DNA from: an uncultured Eubacteriales bacterium | Lineage (GTDB): Bacteria > Bacillota > Clostridia > Oscillospirales > Acutalibacteraceae | DNA length: 64,000 bases | Assembly (NCBI GenBank): GCA_934486635.1 | Contig: CAKSPZ010000001.1 | Location: forward strand, 186,001 to 250,000 | Direction: 5' to 3' | Shown here: one piece after another, positions 35,226-44,354 of the stretch | Numbering within the stretch: position 1 is the first letter of the stretch | How the letters are laid out: every line of letters starts with the position of its first letter | Translations under genes and position numbers: made by a program | Notes under the pieces: model-generated | The model's database searches: none | What the model was told of the DNA's origin: nothing | The model's input: only the letters and a program-made list of their open reading frames with translations

Positions 35226-35231
35226 TATAAT
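35223..35231 (+). promoter_or_regulatory. Extended -10 promoter before the division cluster
   Basis: TG-A-TATAAT at 35223-35231, inside the miaA stop region, with no good -35 at 17 bases (TAGAAA). It could drive the HlyD-yggS-sepF-divIVA genes independently of the mut operon. Confidence 0.5.
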
Positions 35232-35284
35232 ATCATAAAATAATTATGTTTTAGAAAATACAAATCGTTGAAAAGGTGCCCAGG

Positions 35285-36559
35285 ATGAAAAAAAGTTTTT
35301 TAAAAAAAGTTGTATATATTCCCTTAATATGTTTAGTTTCGTTTTACGTCTTGTACCATCTTTTTTCCTTTATATTTCCTACTATTAAAACAGAAACAGC
35401 TTATATGTCTCATTCATTTGACGCTATTGATTCAAATGCTTTTATAATAAGAGATGAAAAAAGTATATTAAATGATACAGATGGATATGTAAACTTTGTT
35501 TTAACGGATGGAGATAAAATATCAAAAGACGGAGTAATCGCTCAAGTATATTCGACAGAGGAACAAGGATTAGTAAAGAAAAAAATAAAAAATATAGAAA
35601 ATGAAATAGAACGCCTTGAAAATCTTGAAAATTTTGGGATAGCATTGTCTACAAGCCCAAGTTCTATAGAAAGACAGGCATATCAAGAACTTAATGGGTT
35701 ATTAAAATCAGTAAATAATTCCGAATATCAAAAATTGCAAAAATATAGAAATAAAATTTTATCTTTGTTAAATAAAAGACAATTAGCAATAGGAAATACA
35801 TTTAATTTTTCAGATAAAAAAATATTATTAAAAAAGGAGATTGAGGATATAAATGTTAAAAATGATGGCGAAATAAAAAATATTTTAGCAGAAGAATCAG
35901 GATATTTTTTAGGTAAGACTGATGGTTATGAAAATATCTACGATTATAATAATGTGCTTAATATAACTTCAGACAAAGTTAAATCACTAATTGAAAGTAA
36001 AGAGCCTTTTGAAAAAACTTCTGCTAAGTTAGTGAAAAGTTCTATGTGGTATGCAGTGTGTAATGTGCAAAAGGATGAAGCATTAAAGTTTCATATTGAC
36101 CAATATGTGAGCTTGTCTATGCCACTTGCTAGCTCTGACAAAATAAAGGCTAAGGTTGTTGCAATTAATCAAGAAAATAAAAATTCCCCAGCAGCAATTG
36201 TATTTCAATGTGATTACATTGATAAAAATGTATTGTCTATAAGAAAAGAACCTATTAAAATAATTATTGAGGAGTATAGCGGAATATCAGTAAATAAAAA
36301 AGCAATCCATGAACAAAAAATTATGGTTGACAATAATGACGAAGAAAAAAGTTTTGAAAAAACTGTAAAAGGTGTTTATGTAAGACAAGGTAAACAAATT
36401 GTATTTAAAGAGGTCGATATTGTTTTTTCATCGGATGATTATGTGTTATGTAATCCTATACCAGATAAAACTAATTTTAATTCGGATAATACAATAAAAG
36501 AATATGACGAGATTGTTGTACAAGGAAAGGGGCTATATGATAAAAAAATTGTTAGATAA
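35285..36559 (+). CDS. HlyD-like membrane fusion protein
   Basis: 424 residues from ATG 35285: one N-terminal membrane helix (VYIPLICLVSFYVLYHLFSFIF), then an extracellular barrel-sandwich (lipoyl-like) half TDGYVNFVLTDGDKISKDGVIAQVY, a coiled-coil (about 95-180; KKIKNIENEIERLENL), and a second half with a beta-barrel. It resembles the periplasmic adaptor HlyD family, but no ABC or RND partner is nearby. In Clostridia a gene of this type is often found before yggS-sepF, so a cell-envelope or division role is inferred. It overlaps yggS by 23 bases. Confidence 0.75.
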   Translation: MKKSFLKKVVYIPLICLVSFYVLYHLFSFIFPTIKTETAYMSHSFDAIDSNAFIIRDEKSILNDTDGYVNFVLTDGDKISKDGVIAQVYSTEEQGLVKKKIKNIENEIERLENLENFGIALSTSPSSIERQAYQELNGLLKSVNNSEYQKLQKYRNKILSLLNKRQLAIGNTFNFSDKKILLKKEIEDINVKNDGEIKNILAEESGYFLGKTDGYENIYDYNNVLNITSDKVKSLIESKEPFEKTSAKLVKSSMWYAVCNVQKDEALKFHIDQYVSLSMPLASSDKIKAKVVAINQENKNSPAAIVFQCDYIDKNVLSIRKEPIKIIIEEYSGISVNKKAIHEQKIMVDNNDEEKSFEKTVKGVYVRQGKQIVFKEVDIVFSSDDYVLCNPIPDKTNFNSDNTIKEYDEIVVQGKGLYDKKIVR

Positions 36560-37247
36560 AGAATGTATATTAAAGGAAAATTTAGAAAAAATAAAGTATA
36601 ATATTACAAATGCAGCTGTGCGCGCAGGAAATTCCATAAACGATATCACTATTGTGGCGGCTACAAAAACTATAAGCAACGATATTATTAATATGGCAAT
36701 AAAAAATGGTATTACGGATATCGGTGAAAATAGAGTCCAAGAATTATTAAGCAAATTTGACGATATAAGTAATGCAAAAGTTCATTTTATAGGTCATTTA
36801 CAAAAAAATAAAGTAAAAAATATCGTTGGAAAAGTTAATATGATTCAATCAGTCGACAGCTTTGATTTAGCCAAAAAAATCTCACAAGTTTCATCAAACT
36901 ATGGTTTGTGTACTGATATTTTAGTTCAGGTTAATATAGGAAATGATAAAAATAAGTTTGGCTTGAAAAAGGATGAGACTAAAGAGTTAATATATAAGCT
37001 TAGTAATTTATCATCAATAAAAGTTCGTGGATTAATGTCAATTTTACCAATATGTGATTCAAAAAAGGCTCTTTATAATTATTTTAATGATATGAGAAAG
37101 TTGTTTATTGACATTAGTAAGGAAAGAATAGATAATATTAGTATGGACTTTTTGTCTATGGGTATGTCATCAGACTATATTGAAGCTGTAGAATGTGGAG
37201 CAAATATGGTACGCATAGGTTCAGCACTTTTTGGAACCAGAAGTTAA
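36537..37247 (+). CDS. YggS/YlmE family PLP-binding protein
   Basis: PLP homeostasis protein with the alanine-racemase N-terminal barrel fold and no known catalytic reaction. 236 residues: VAATKTISND (PLP lysine), GENRVQELLSKF, HFIGHLQKNKVKNI and VECGANMVRIGSALFG. ATG 36537 lies inside the end of the HlyD gene behind AAAGGGG. It precedes sepF, as in most Firmicutes (ylmE-ylmF). Confidence 0.93.
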   Translation: MIKKLLDKECILKENLEKIKYNITNAAVRAGNSINDITIVAATKTISNDIINMAIKNGITDIGENRVQELLSKFDDISNAKVHFIGHLQKNKVKNIVGKVNMIQSVDSFDLAKKISQVSSNYGLCTDILVQVNIGNDKNKFGLKKDETKELIYKLSNLSSIKVRGLMSILPICDSKKALYNYFNDMRKLFIDISKERIDNISMDFLSMGMSSDYIEAVECGANMVRIGSALFGTRS

Positions 37248-37277
37248 AAAGTAAATTTTTTATAGGAGGTTGAAATT

Positions 37278-37742
37278 ATGTCCGGTTTAGTACAAAAATT
37301 TAAGGAAATGTGGACTCCACCTGAAGATGAATTTGATTATGAATATGATCAAGACCAAGAACAAGATAATTATGAAGATATTAGACCAACTAAAGAATAT
37401 AGAAATCAGCAATCTAAATTAAGTAATCAAAATAATAAAGTTGTAAATATTCATGCAACAGCACAATTACAAGTAGTTCTTTTTAAACCAGAGCGATTTG
37501 GGGAGGATACCAGAGCAATAGCAGACGAGCTTATTAAAATGCATACAGTTGTTTTAAATCTTGAAAATACCAATAAAGACGTTTCACGACGTATTATTGA
37601 CTTTTTAAGTGGTGTAGCTTATGCAAATAGTGGCAAAATTAAAAGAGTTGCAACTAGTACTTTTATTATTACCCCGTATAACGTAGACTTAACTGGGGAT
37701 GACCTTTTAGATGAGCTTGAAAACAGCGGCGTTTATTTCTAA
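37278..37742 (+). CDS. sepF: Cell division protein SepF
   Basis: SepF bundles FtsZ filaments and tethers the Z-ring to the membrane. 154 residues: an N-terminal amphipathic helix (SGLVQKFKEMWTPPEDEF), an acidic linker (about 17-50) and the C-terminal SepF domain (QLQVVLFKPERFGEDTRAIAD and RIIDFLSGVAYANSG). Start ATG 37278 behind AGGAGG. Confidence 0.96.
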   Translation: MSGLVQKFKEMWTPPEDEFDYEYDQDQEQDNYEDIRPTKEYRNQQSKLSNQNNKVVNIHATAQLQVVLFKPERFGEDTRAIADELIKMHTVVLNLENTNKDVSRRIIDFLSGVAYANSGKIKRVATSTFIITPYNVDLTGDDLLDELENSGVYF

Positions 37743-37775
37743 TAAGATTTATAAAAATTTTTTGGAGGGAAAAAT

Positions 37776-38432
37776 ATGTTGACTGTTAATGATATTAAAA
37801 ATGCTAAATTTAGAAGAAATAATATTGGTGGCTATAAAACTGAGGACGTAGATTCATTTTTAGACCAAATCCAAGTTTCTTATGAAAAATTACAAAATGA
37901 AAATTTGGACTTAACTCAAAAAATAAAAATTTTAGCGGATAGAATTAGTCAATATCGTAAAGATGAAGATAGTGTAAAATCAGCTTTAGTTAGTGCACAA
38001 AAATTAGCAAATTCATCTATAAATTCCGCCAAGAGAGAAGCAGATGACATAGTAGAAGACGCCAAAAGAGAAGCAGCAATGATATTGCAAAATGCTGAAG
38101 ATGAAATAAAAGAACAAAAAGAAACTTTAATAAACTTGAAAAGAGCTGTTAAGGACTTTAGAACCCATATCCTATCTTTATATAAAGACCATTTAAATCT
38201 TGTAAATTCTTTAAATGCAGAGGATAGATTTCCTGCAAGTGTTTTGGAGAAAATAGAAAAATCAAATGTAGAAAATAAAAAAGAAGAAGATACGACAAAA
38301 ACAGATTTTGTTCCAAATGTTGAAGATATTTCTAAAGAAAAAAAAGTAAGTAAATTTACTGATTTGAAATTTGGAGAAAATTACGAAATTAGTAATGATA
38401 AAGAAGAATCACCACTGGGACTGTTTAATTAA
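37776..38432 (+). CDS. divIVA: DivIVA-domain cell division protein
   Basis: Coiled-coil scaffold that marks negatively curved membrane at septa and poles. 218 residues with the DivIVA N-terminus (LTVNDIKNAKFRRNNIGGYKTEDVDSFLD), a long coiled coil (about 30-120) rich in Lys, Glu and Gln and a poorly conserved acidic tail. The usual YlmG and YlmH genes between SepF and DivIVA are absent. Start ATG 37776 behind GGAGGG. Confidence 0.92.
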   Translation: MLTVNDIKNAKFRRNNIGGYKTEDVDSFLDQIQVSYEKLQNENLDLTQKIKILADRISQYRKDEDSVKSALVSAQKLANSSINSAKREADDIVEDAKREAAMILQNAEDEIKEQKETLINLKRAVKDFRTHILSLYKDHLNLVNSLNAEDRFPASVLEKIEKSNVENKKEEDTTKTDFVPNVEDISKEKKVSKFTDLKFGENYEISNDKEESPLGLFN

Positions 38433-38456
38433 TGCAGTCCCTATAAATATTTTTTT
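38417..38456 (+). terminator. Hairpin across the divIVA stop, probable attenuating terminator
   Basis: GGGACTG (38417-38423) pairs with CAGTCCC (38435-38441) and a T7 lies a few bases further on. It overlaps the stop codon of divIVA, so ribosomes reaching the stop should interfere with its folding. Confidence 0.5.
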
Positions 38457-38473
38457 AAGGAGAGTTATACTAA

Positions 38474-41269
38474 ATGCCAGAAGATTACAACAGTACATTA
38501 AATCTTCCTAAAACCGAATTCCCTATGAGAGCAGGTTTACCTAAGTCTGAGCCGATTCTTTTAAAGGAATGGGAAGATAATAAAATATATGAAAAATTGA
38601 TGAAGAAAAATGAAGGTAAACCACTTTATATTGTACATAATGGACCACCTTATGCTAATGGCAATATTCATATGGGTCATGCGCTTAATCATACTTTACA
38701 AGAGTTTGTTGTTAGATATAAAAATATGTCAGGCTTTAAGTCCCCATATGTTCCAGGTTGGGATACACATGGTTTACCAACTGAATTAAAAGCAAGAAAA
38801 AAAGCCGGAGTTAGTAATTCATCGGACATTTCAGATATGAAATTAAGAGAATTATGTAAAGAGTTTGTAATAGGGTACATTAATGACCAGCGTAATCAAT
38901 TTAAACGATTGGGAATTTTAGCTGACTGGGATAATCCTTATATTACTTTACAAAAAGATTATGAAGCTAAACAGATTGAAATATTTGCTGAGATGGCTAG
39001 TGAAGGTCATATTTACAGAGGACTAAAACCTGTGTATTGGTGCCCTGACTGTAATACAGCATTAGCTGAAGCAGAAATAGAATATTCAAATGACGTTTGT
39101 TATTCTATTTATGTTAAATTTAAAGTAAAAAATGATAATGGAAAACTTTCAAAATTTAATGTGAATATGAATAACACCTATTTTGTTATTTGGACAACAA
39201 CCGCTTGGACCTTACCGGGAAATGTGTCTATTTGTGTAGGCGCTAGTTTTGATTACTGTATAGTAAAATGTGATAATGAGTACTACATAATGGCTCAGGA
39301 ACTTTGCAAATCAGCAATGGAAAAAGCAGGTAAGGAAAATTATGAGATATTGGGAACTATAAAAGGTTCAGAGCTTGAATTTATGGTGGCACAACATCCG
39401 TTCCTAGATAGAGATTCTTTAGTGATTGTTGGAGACCATGTAACTTTAGAGTCAGGCACAGGCTGTGTTCATACAGCTCCTGGTCACGGAATCGAAGATT
39501 TTGAAGTTTGTCAGAAATATAAAGAACTTGACATTATAGTGCCAGTTGACGATAAAGGAATATTAACAAGTGAAGCAGGACAATTTGCTGGGTTATCTAC
39601 AGAGAAAGCAGGTAAGCCAATAACACAATATCTAGACAGCATTGGAGCTTTATTTGCAACAGAAAAAATAGAACATCAATATCCGCATTGTTGGAGATGT
39701 AAAAATCCTGTTATATTTAGAGCTACAGAGCAATGGTTCTGCTCTATTGATGACTTTAAAGATAAGGCATTAGAAGAGATTAAAAATGTTAAATGGATTC
39801 CGGCATGGGGTCAAGACAGAATGACTTCTATGGTTAAGGATAGAAAAGACTGGTGCATCTCTCGTCAAAGAAAATGGGGGGTACCTTTACCAATATTTTT
39901 CTGTGAAGAATGTGGAGAGCCTTTAATAAATAAGGAAGCTATGATGGCTGTTTCACGTATGTTTAGAGAGTTTGGTTCTGATTCTTGGTTTATAAAAACA
40001 GCAGATGAGATTATACCACACCATGTAAATTGTGAAAAATGTGGGAGTCACAAGTTTAGAAAAGAAACTGATATTATGGATGTTTGGTTTGACTCTGGGG
40101 TTTCTCATGCGGCTGTTTGTGCTCAGCGCGATGAGCTTAAATGGCCAGCCGATTTATATTTTGAGGGTGCTGACCAGTATAGAGGTTGGTTCCAATCTTC
40201 ACTTTTAACATCTGTAGCAACGACAGGAAAAGCACCTTATAAAACGGTTGTAACGCATGGTTGGGTAGTAGATGGAGAAGGTAAGAAACAATCAAAATCT
40301 TTGGGTAACGGAATAGAACCTTTGGAGATTATAAATCAGTATGGCGCAGATATTCTAAGATTATGGGTTGCTTCTTCTGATTATCATGCAGATGTCAGGT
40401 TATCTCAAGAAATATTAAAACAATTGTCTGAAGCTTATCGAAAAATAAGAAATACTGCAAGATATATTTTGGGTAACCTTTATGACTTTAATCCGGACGA
40501 AAACTTTGTTGATTTAAATGAACTTTTACCAATGGATAAATGGGCTATTGATAAATTAAATAAACTAATTGATAAAGTGAAAATGTCATACGATGAATTT
40601 GAATTTCATCAGGTATATCATAATATAAGGAAATTTTGCGTTGTGGATATGTCAAATTTTTACCTTGATGTACTAAAAGATAGACTTTATGTGGAAAAAG
40701 CTAATAGCATATCAAGAAGAGCAGCTCAAACTACAATATATATTATATTGGATGCAATGACTAAATTAATAGCACCTATTCTTGCATTTACTTCTGAAGA
40801 AATTTGGAAATATATGCCTCATAGGAAAAGCGACGAAACAGAATCAGTTTTATTTAATTCAATGCCTGAAAAAATAGATATTAATGTAACAGAAGATTTT
40901 GTGCATATGTGGGATGAGATTAGTAATATTAGGGAAGATGTAAAAAAAGCTCTTGAAATTGCTAGGAAAAATAAAGTAATTGGATCCTCTCTTGAGGCTG
41001 AGGTTACTTTATATTGTTCAGGAAGTTTATTTGATTTTGTATCTTCTATTGAAAAAAATTTAAAAGAAGTTTTTATAGTTTCGCAAGTAAATGTAAAAAA
41101 TGTCGGCCAGGGAGAATACCTTGGTGAAAAGGTTAATGAACTGTCTATATCAATTTCTCATGCAGATGGGAAAAAATGTGAACGTTGTTGGAGTTTTAGT
41201 GATACGGTTGGCAAAAATAGTACAAAAGAAAACATTTGCAGTCGATGCGCAGCTATATTAAATAGATAA
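38474..41269 (+). CDS. ileS: Isoleucyl-tRNA synthetase
   Basis: Class I synthetase of 931 residues: HIGH-type motif GNIHMGHALN (about residue 65), CP1 editing domain with TWTLPGNVS-type segment TTTAWTLPGNVS, the KMSKS motif as KQSKSLGNG (about 603), anticodon-binding helices and the C-terminal zinc finger (CERCWSF...CSRC). This is the eubacterial form. No T-box leader is possible: only 41 bases separate it from divIVA. Start ATG 38474 behind AAGGAG. Confidence 0.97.
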   Translation: MPEDYNSTLNLPKTEFPMRAGLPKSEPILLKEWEDNKIYEKLMKKNEGKPLYIVHNGPPYANGNIHMGHALNHTLQEFVVRYKNMSGFKSPYVPGWDTHGLPTELKARKKAGVSNSSDISDMKLRELCKEFVIGYINDQRNQFKRLGILADWDNPYITLQKDYEAKQIEIFAEMASEGHIYRGLKPVYWCPDCNTALAEAEIEYSNDVCYSIYVKFKVKNDNGKLSKFNVNMNNTYFVIWTTTAWTLPGNVSICVGASFDYCIVKCDNEYYIMAQELCKSAMEKAGKENYEILGTIKGSELEFMVAQHPFLDRDSLVIVGDHVTLESGTGCVHTAPGHGIEDFEVCQKYKELDIIVPVDDKGILTSEAGQFAGLSTEKAGKPITQYLDSIGALFATEKIEHQYPHCWRCKNPVIFRATEQWFCSIDDFKDKALEEIKNVKWIPAWGQDRMTSMVKDRKDWCISRQRKWGVPLPIFFCEECGEPLINKEAMMAVSRMFREFGSDSWFIKTADEIIPHHVNCEKCGSHKFRKETDIMDVWFDSGVSHAAVCAQRDELKWPADLYFEGADQYRGWFQSSLLTSVATTGKAPYKTVVTHGWVVDGEGKKQSKSLGNGIEPLEIINQYGADILRLWVASSDYHADVRLSQEILKQLSEAYRKIRNTARYILGNLYDFNPDENFVDLNELLPMDKWAIDKLNKLIDKVKMSYDEFEFHQVYHNIRKFCVVDMSNFYLDVLKDRLYVEKANSISRRAAQTTIYIILDAMTKLIAPILAFTSEEIWKYMPHRKSDETESVLFNSMPEKIDINVTEDFVHMWDEISNIREDVKKALEIARKNKVIGSSLEAEVTLYCSGSLFDFVSSIEKNLKEVFIVSQVNVKNVGQGEYLGEKVNELSISISHADGKKCERCWSFSDTVGKNSTKENICSRCAAILNR

Positions 41270-41274
41270 TTTTT

Positions 41275-41320
41275 AAGATTGCGATGTGTTCTTTTAGATA
41301 CATCGCAATCTTTATTGATT
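41275..41320 (+). terminator. Terminator after ileS
   Basis: Perfect 13-base arms AAGATTGCGATGT (41275-41287) and ACATCGCAATCTT (41300-41312) around a 12-base loop, then an A/T-rich tail. Confidence 0.7.
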
Positions 41321-41340
41321 ATTAAAAAGTGGTGAAAATA

Positions 41341-41817
41341 ATGTGTATGGCTTTTTGGATAGTACTTTTAACTGCAATAGATCAAATTTTAAAATTTATT
41401 GCTAGAGATTATATTAAACCAGTAGATTCGATAACAATTATACCGAATATACTAAATTTTACGTATGTTGAAAATAGAGGCGCTGCCTTCGGTTTATTTC
41501 AAAATCAAAGATGGTTTTTTATTGCATTTGCGGCTATTATGATTTTTGTTTTTGTCTATTTAATTACTTATAAACATGTACAAGATAAATTGTTTATTGT
41601 TGCTGCTGTTTTAATTATAGCTGGAGGCATAGGTAATATTATAGATAGATTATTTTTAGGTTATGTTATTGATTATATAAAGGTATCGTTTTTTCCACCA
41701 GTATGTAATTTTGCGGATTATTGTATAACTTGTGGAACTATATTATTAATGATATATGTTTTATTTATTTATAAAGAAAAAAATGTGGAAATTAAAGAAA
41801 AAGATAAAATTTGTTAG
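41341..41817 (+). CDS. lspA: Lipoprotein signal peptidase
   Basis: Aspartyl protease in the membrane that removes lipoprotein signal peptides. 158 residues with four helices, FTYVENRGAAFGLF, the first catalytic Asp in GNIIDRLFLGYVIDYI and the second in NFADYCI. ATG 41341 follows GGTGA by five bases; GTG 41329 is less likely. rluD-like gene starts near the stop. Confidence 0.95.
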   Translation: MCMAFWIVLLTAIDQILKFIARDYIKPVDSITIIPNILNFTYVENRGAAFGLFQNQRWFFIAFAAIMIFVFVYLITYKHVQDKLFIVAAVLIIAGGIGNIIDRLFLGYVIDYIKVSFFPPVCNFADYCITCGTILLMIYVLFIYKEKNVEIKEKDKIC

Positions 41818-41828
41818 GAGATAATTTT

Positions 41829-42749
41829 TTGTACAATTTTGTTGAATTAAAAGTTAAAGAAGAATTTAATGGAGAACGATTAGATAGAACAGTTGCATTG
41901 AATATAAATGAGATTACTCGTTCTTATGTACAGAAACTTATTGAAAATGGCAAGGTTTCTGTTAACAAAAAAATCATATATGATAAAAATTATAAAGTGT
42001 TAACTGGTCAAAATATAAGTGTAAATATACCAGAACCTGAAAAATTAGATATATTACCGGAAAATATACCAATTGAAGTAATATACGAAGATAGGGATTT
42101 ATTACTTGTAAATAAACCAAAGGGCATGGTGGTTCATCCTGCACCAGGCAATTATAGTGGAACCTTGGTTAATGCACTTATGTATTATTGCGGGAATAGT
42201 CTTTCGAGTATAAATGGTATTATTAGACCGGGAATTGTTCATAGAATAGATAAGGATACAAGTGGAATTTTAATAGTAGCAAAAAATGACTTTGCTCATA
42301 AAAACTTGGCTGAGCAAATAAAACAACATTCGTTTTCAAGAGAATATGAAGCTGTGGTTTATGGACATTTGAAAAATGATGGTGGGACAATAAATGCTCC
42401 AATTGGGAGACATAAATTAGATAGAAAAAAAATGACTGTTATTTATGAAAATTCTAGAGATGCAATTACACATTATAAGGTTTTAAAAAATTATAAGGGA
42501 TTTTCCCATGTGAGATTAAAATTAGAAACAGGAAGGACCCACCAAATACGAGTTCATATGTCGTATATTGGTCATCCTGTTGCAGGAGACCCGGTTTATG
42601 GGCCTCGAAAAATTATAAAGATTTTAAATGGACAATGTCTTCATGCCAAGCATATAGGCTTTGTGCACCCGAGAACATCAAAATATATGGAATTTGAAAC
42701 TGAATTACCTCAATATTTTAAAAATTTTTTAAATACAATTGAAGTATAA
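41829..42749 (+). CDS. rluD: RluA/RluD family pseudouridine synthase
   Basis: 306 residues: an N-terminal S4 RNA-binding domain (RLDRTVALNINEITRSYVQKL), then the catalytic domain with LLVNKPKGMVVHPAPG, the catalytic Asp in HRIDKDTSGILIVAKND and the RTHQIRVHMSYIGHPVAGD strand. B. subtilis YlyB-like, next to lspA, probably acts on 23S rRNA, but the exact site is not known from sequence. The start is TTG 41829 behind TAGGAG (eight bases); TTG 41811 overlaps lspA. Confidence 0.92.
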   Translation: MYNFVELKVKEEFNGERLDRTVALNINEITRSYVQKLIENGKVSVNKKIIYDKNYKVLTGQNISVNIPEPEKLDILPENIPIEVIYEDRDLLLVNKPKGMVVHPAPGNYSGTLVNALMYYCGNSLSSINGIIRPGIVHRIDKDTSGILIVAKNDFAHKNLAEQIKQHSFSREYEAVVYGHLKNDGGTINAPIGRHKLDRKKMTVIYENSRDAITHYKVLKNYKGFSHVRLKLETGRTHQIRVHMSYIGHPVAGDPVYGPRKIIKILNGQCLHAKHIGFVHPRTSKYMEFETELPQYFKNFLNTIEV

Positions 42750-42773
42750 TAATTTTTAGAAAAGGGGATTAAT

Positions 42774-44327
42774 ATGGAAAAGAAAAAAAATGCTAGTATG
42801 GCTGCACTTATTAGTATAGAACCAGATTTGGTTAAAATGAGAATATCAAAATTAAAGGATAACAGTTTAATTGATATAGAAAGATTAGAATGTCAGACAA
42901 AATTGGGCCATGAAATATTTAATTATGGAAAAGTAAGTTTTGAAACATTAAGAGAAATATCTGAAATATTAAAAGGATATTCTAAGATATTGTCTGAGTA
43001 CAATATAAAAAATTGTAAGGTTATAGCTTGTGCACTTTTAAATGAAGCAGAAAATAATGCTTATGTGGTTGACCAAATAAAAATTCAAAATGATATGCAT
43101 GTGGAAGTTTTAGAAGATAGAAAAGAAAAAAGTTTAATTTATTTTAATATGATAAAAACATTGGAAAATTCAACATATAATGAGCTTAATAAAGCTTTGA
43201 TTGCTTATATTGGAGCAGGAAGTATAGGTTTTTCAATTTATGATAAAGGAAAAATTTTGTTTTCTCAAAATATTAATATAGGTTCTTCAAAATTATATGA
43301 GCTATTAGAACCAATACAAGAACAAACGTCTGACTTTAGTATAGTTGTAGAAGAGTATCTTAATAGAATTATAGGAAGAATTAGATTTCCAATTAATCAG
43401 TCTGATATAGAAAATTTAATAGTAGCAGGAAATGAAATAGATATAATAGCAGAATTATGCGAAGCAAAAATACAAGAGTCAATTTATGATATAGATTTAA
43501 AAAATGTAAACAAACTTTATAATGAAATTAAAAACATGACGGCGCAAGCTATTAGTGATAAATATGATATTAGCCTTAATAAGGCACAACTTTTATTTAC
43601 TGCATTAGCAATTTATTCTAAAATATTAAAAATGACAAATGCAAAAAAAATACTGTCTCCTAAAGTTGAACTTTGGGATTCTGTTATTAAACAAGAGTTA
43701 TCTTCAAAAATAGCAAAACAATATGAAGAGCATGTAAGATCAAGTGTAATTTGTTGTGCAAAAATATTGTCTTATCATTTTTATTTTGATAAATTGCATA
43801 TTGAAAACACATATCAGTATGCTACACTAATCTTTGACAAATTAAAAAAATTACATGGTCTTGATAAAAGAAAAAAATTATTGCTGGATTTGGCGGTAAT
43901 TTTACATGAAGCCGGATATTATGTTAATTCAAAAGACCCTAGAATAAGTACTTTTGATATAGTTAAAAATTTAGATCTTTATGGTTTAAGTGAAAAAGAA
44001 GTTAGTTTAATTGCAAATATTGTAAGGTATAATGAATTTACAAATCCCAATAAAGATGATTTTGAGTATTCTAAGTTACCACAAGAAGATAGGTTAATGG
44101 TGTCTAAAATGGTTGCAATTTTTAGGCTATGTAATGCTTTGGATAAATCTAAAAAACAAAAATTAAAAAATATGAGAGTTAAATTATCAGATGAAAACTT
44201 AACTATTACAGCAGAATGTGATGATAATGTATATTTAGAAAAATGGGCTGTAGATAGATGTAAAAAGTTTTTTGAAGAGGTTTTTGGAATTAAAATTAGC
44301 TTGATAGTAAGGACAAATTTATTATAA
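42774..44327 (+). CDS. Ppx/GppA-like phosphatase with HD domain
   Basis: 517 residues. Residues about 8-290 show the Ppx/GppA fold with the glycine-rich loop LIAYIGAGSIGFSIYD, which is degenerate compared with DIGGGS (G-A-G-S), and about 300-500 the helical HD-type domain (LDLAVILHEAGYY, IVRYNEFTNP). It stands directly before ppk, so it probably hydrolyses polyphosphate or regulates it, but the altered loop and the degenerate His-Asp pair (HEAG) leave catalysis doubtful. Start ATG 42774 behind AAAAGGGG. Confidence 0.8.
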   Translation: MEKKKNASMAALISIEPDLVKMRISKLKDNSLIDIERLECQTKLGHEIFNYGKVSFETLREISEILKGYSKILSEYNIKNCKVIACALLNEAENNAYVVDQIKIQNDMHVEVLEDRKEKSLIYFNMIKTLENSTYNELNKALIAYIGAGSIGFSIYDKGKILFSQNINIGSSKLYELLEPIQEQTSDFSIVVEEYLNRIIGRIRFPINQSDIENLIVAGNEIDIIAELCEAKIQESIYDIDLKNVNKLYNEIKNMTAQAISDKYDISLNKAQLLFTALAIYSKILKMTNAKKILSPKVELWDSVIKQELSSKIAKQYEEHVRSSVICCAKILSYHFYFDKLHIENTYQYATLIFDKLKKLHGLDKRKKLLLDLAVILHEAGYYVNSKDPRISTFDIVKNLDLYGLSEKEVSLIANIVRYNEFTNPNKDDFEYSKLPQEDRLMVSKMVAIFRLCNALDKSKKQKLKNMRVKLSDENLTITAECDDNVYLEKWAVDRCKKFFEEVFGIKISLIVRTNLL

Positions 44328-44354
44328 TTTTGTTTTTAGTATAGGAGGATTTTT

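Noticed and set aside
38433..38473. T-box riboswitch before ileS
   Set aside because: Only 41 bases separate divIVA and ileS, too short for a T-box leader; no T-box consensus was seen.
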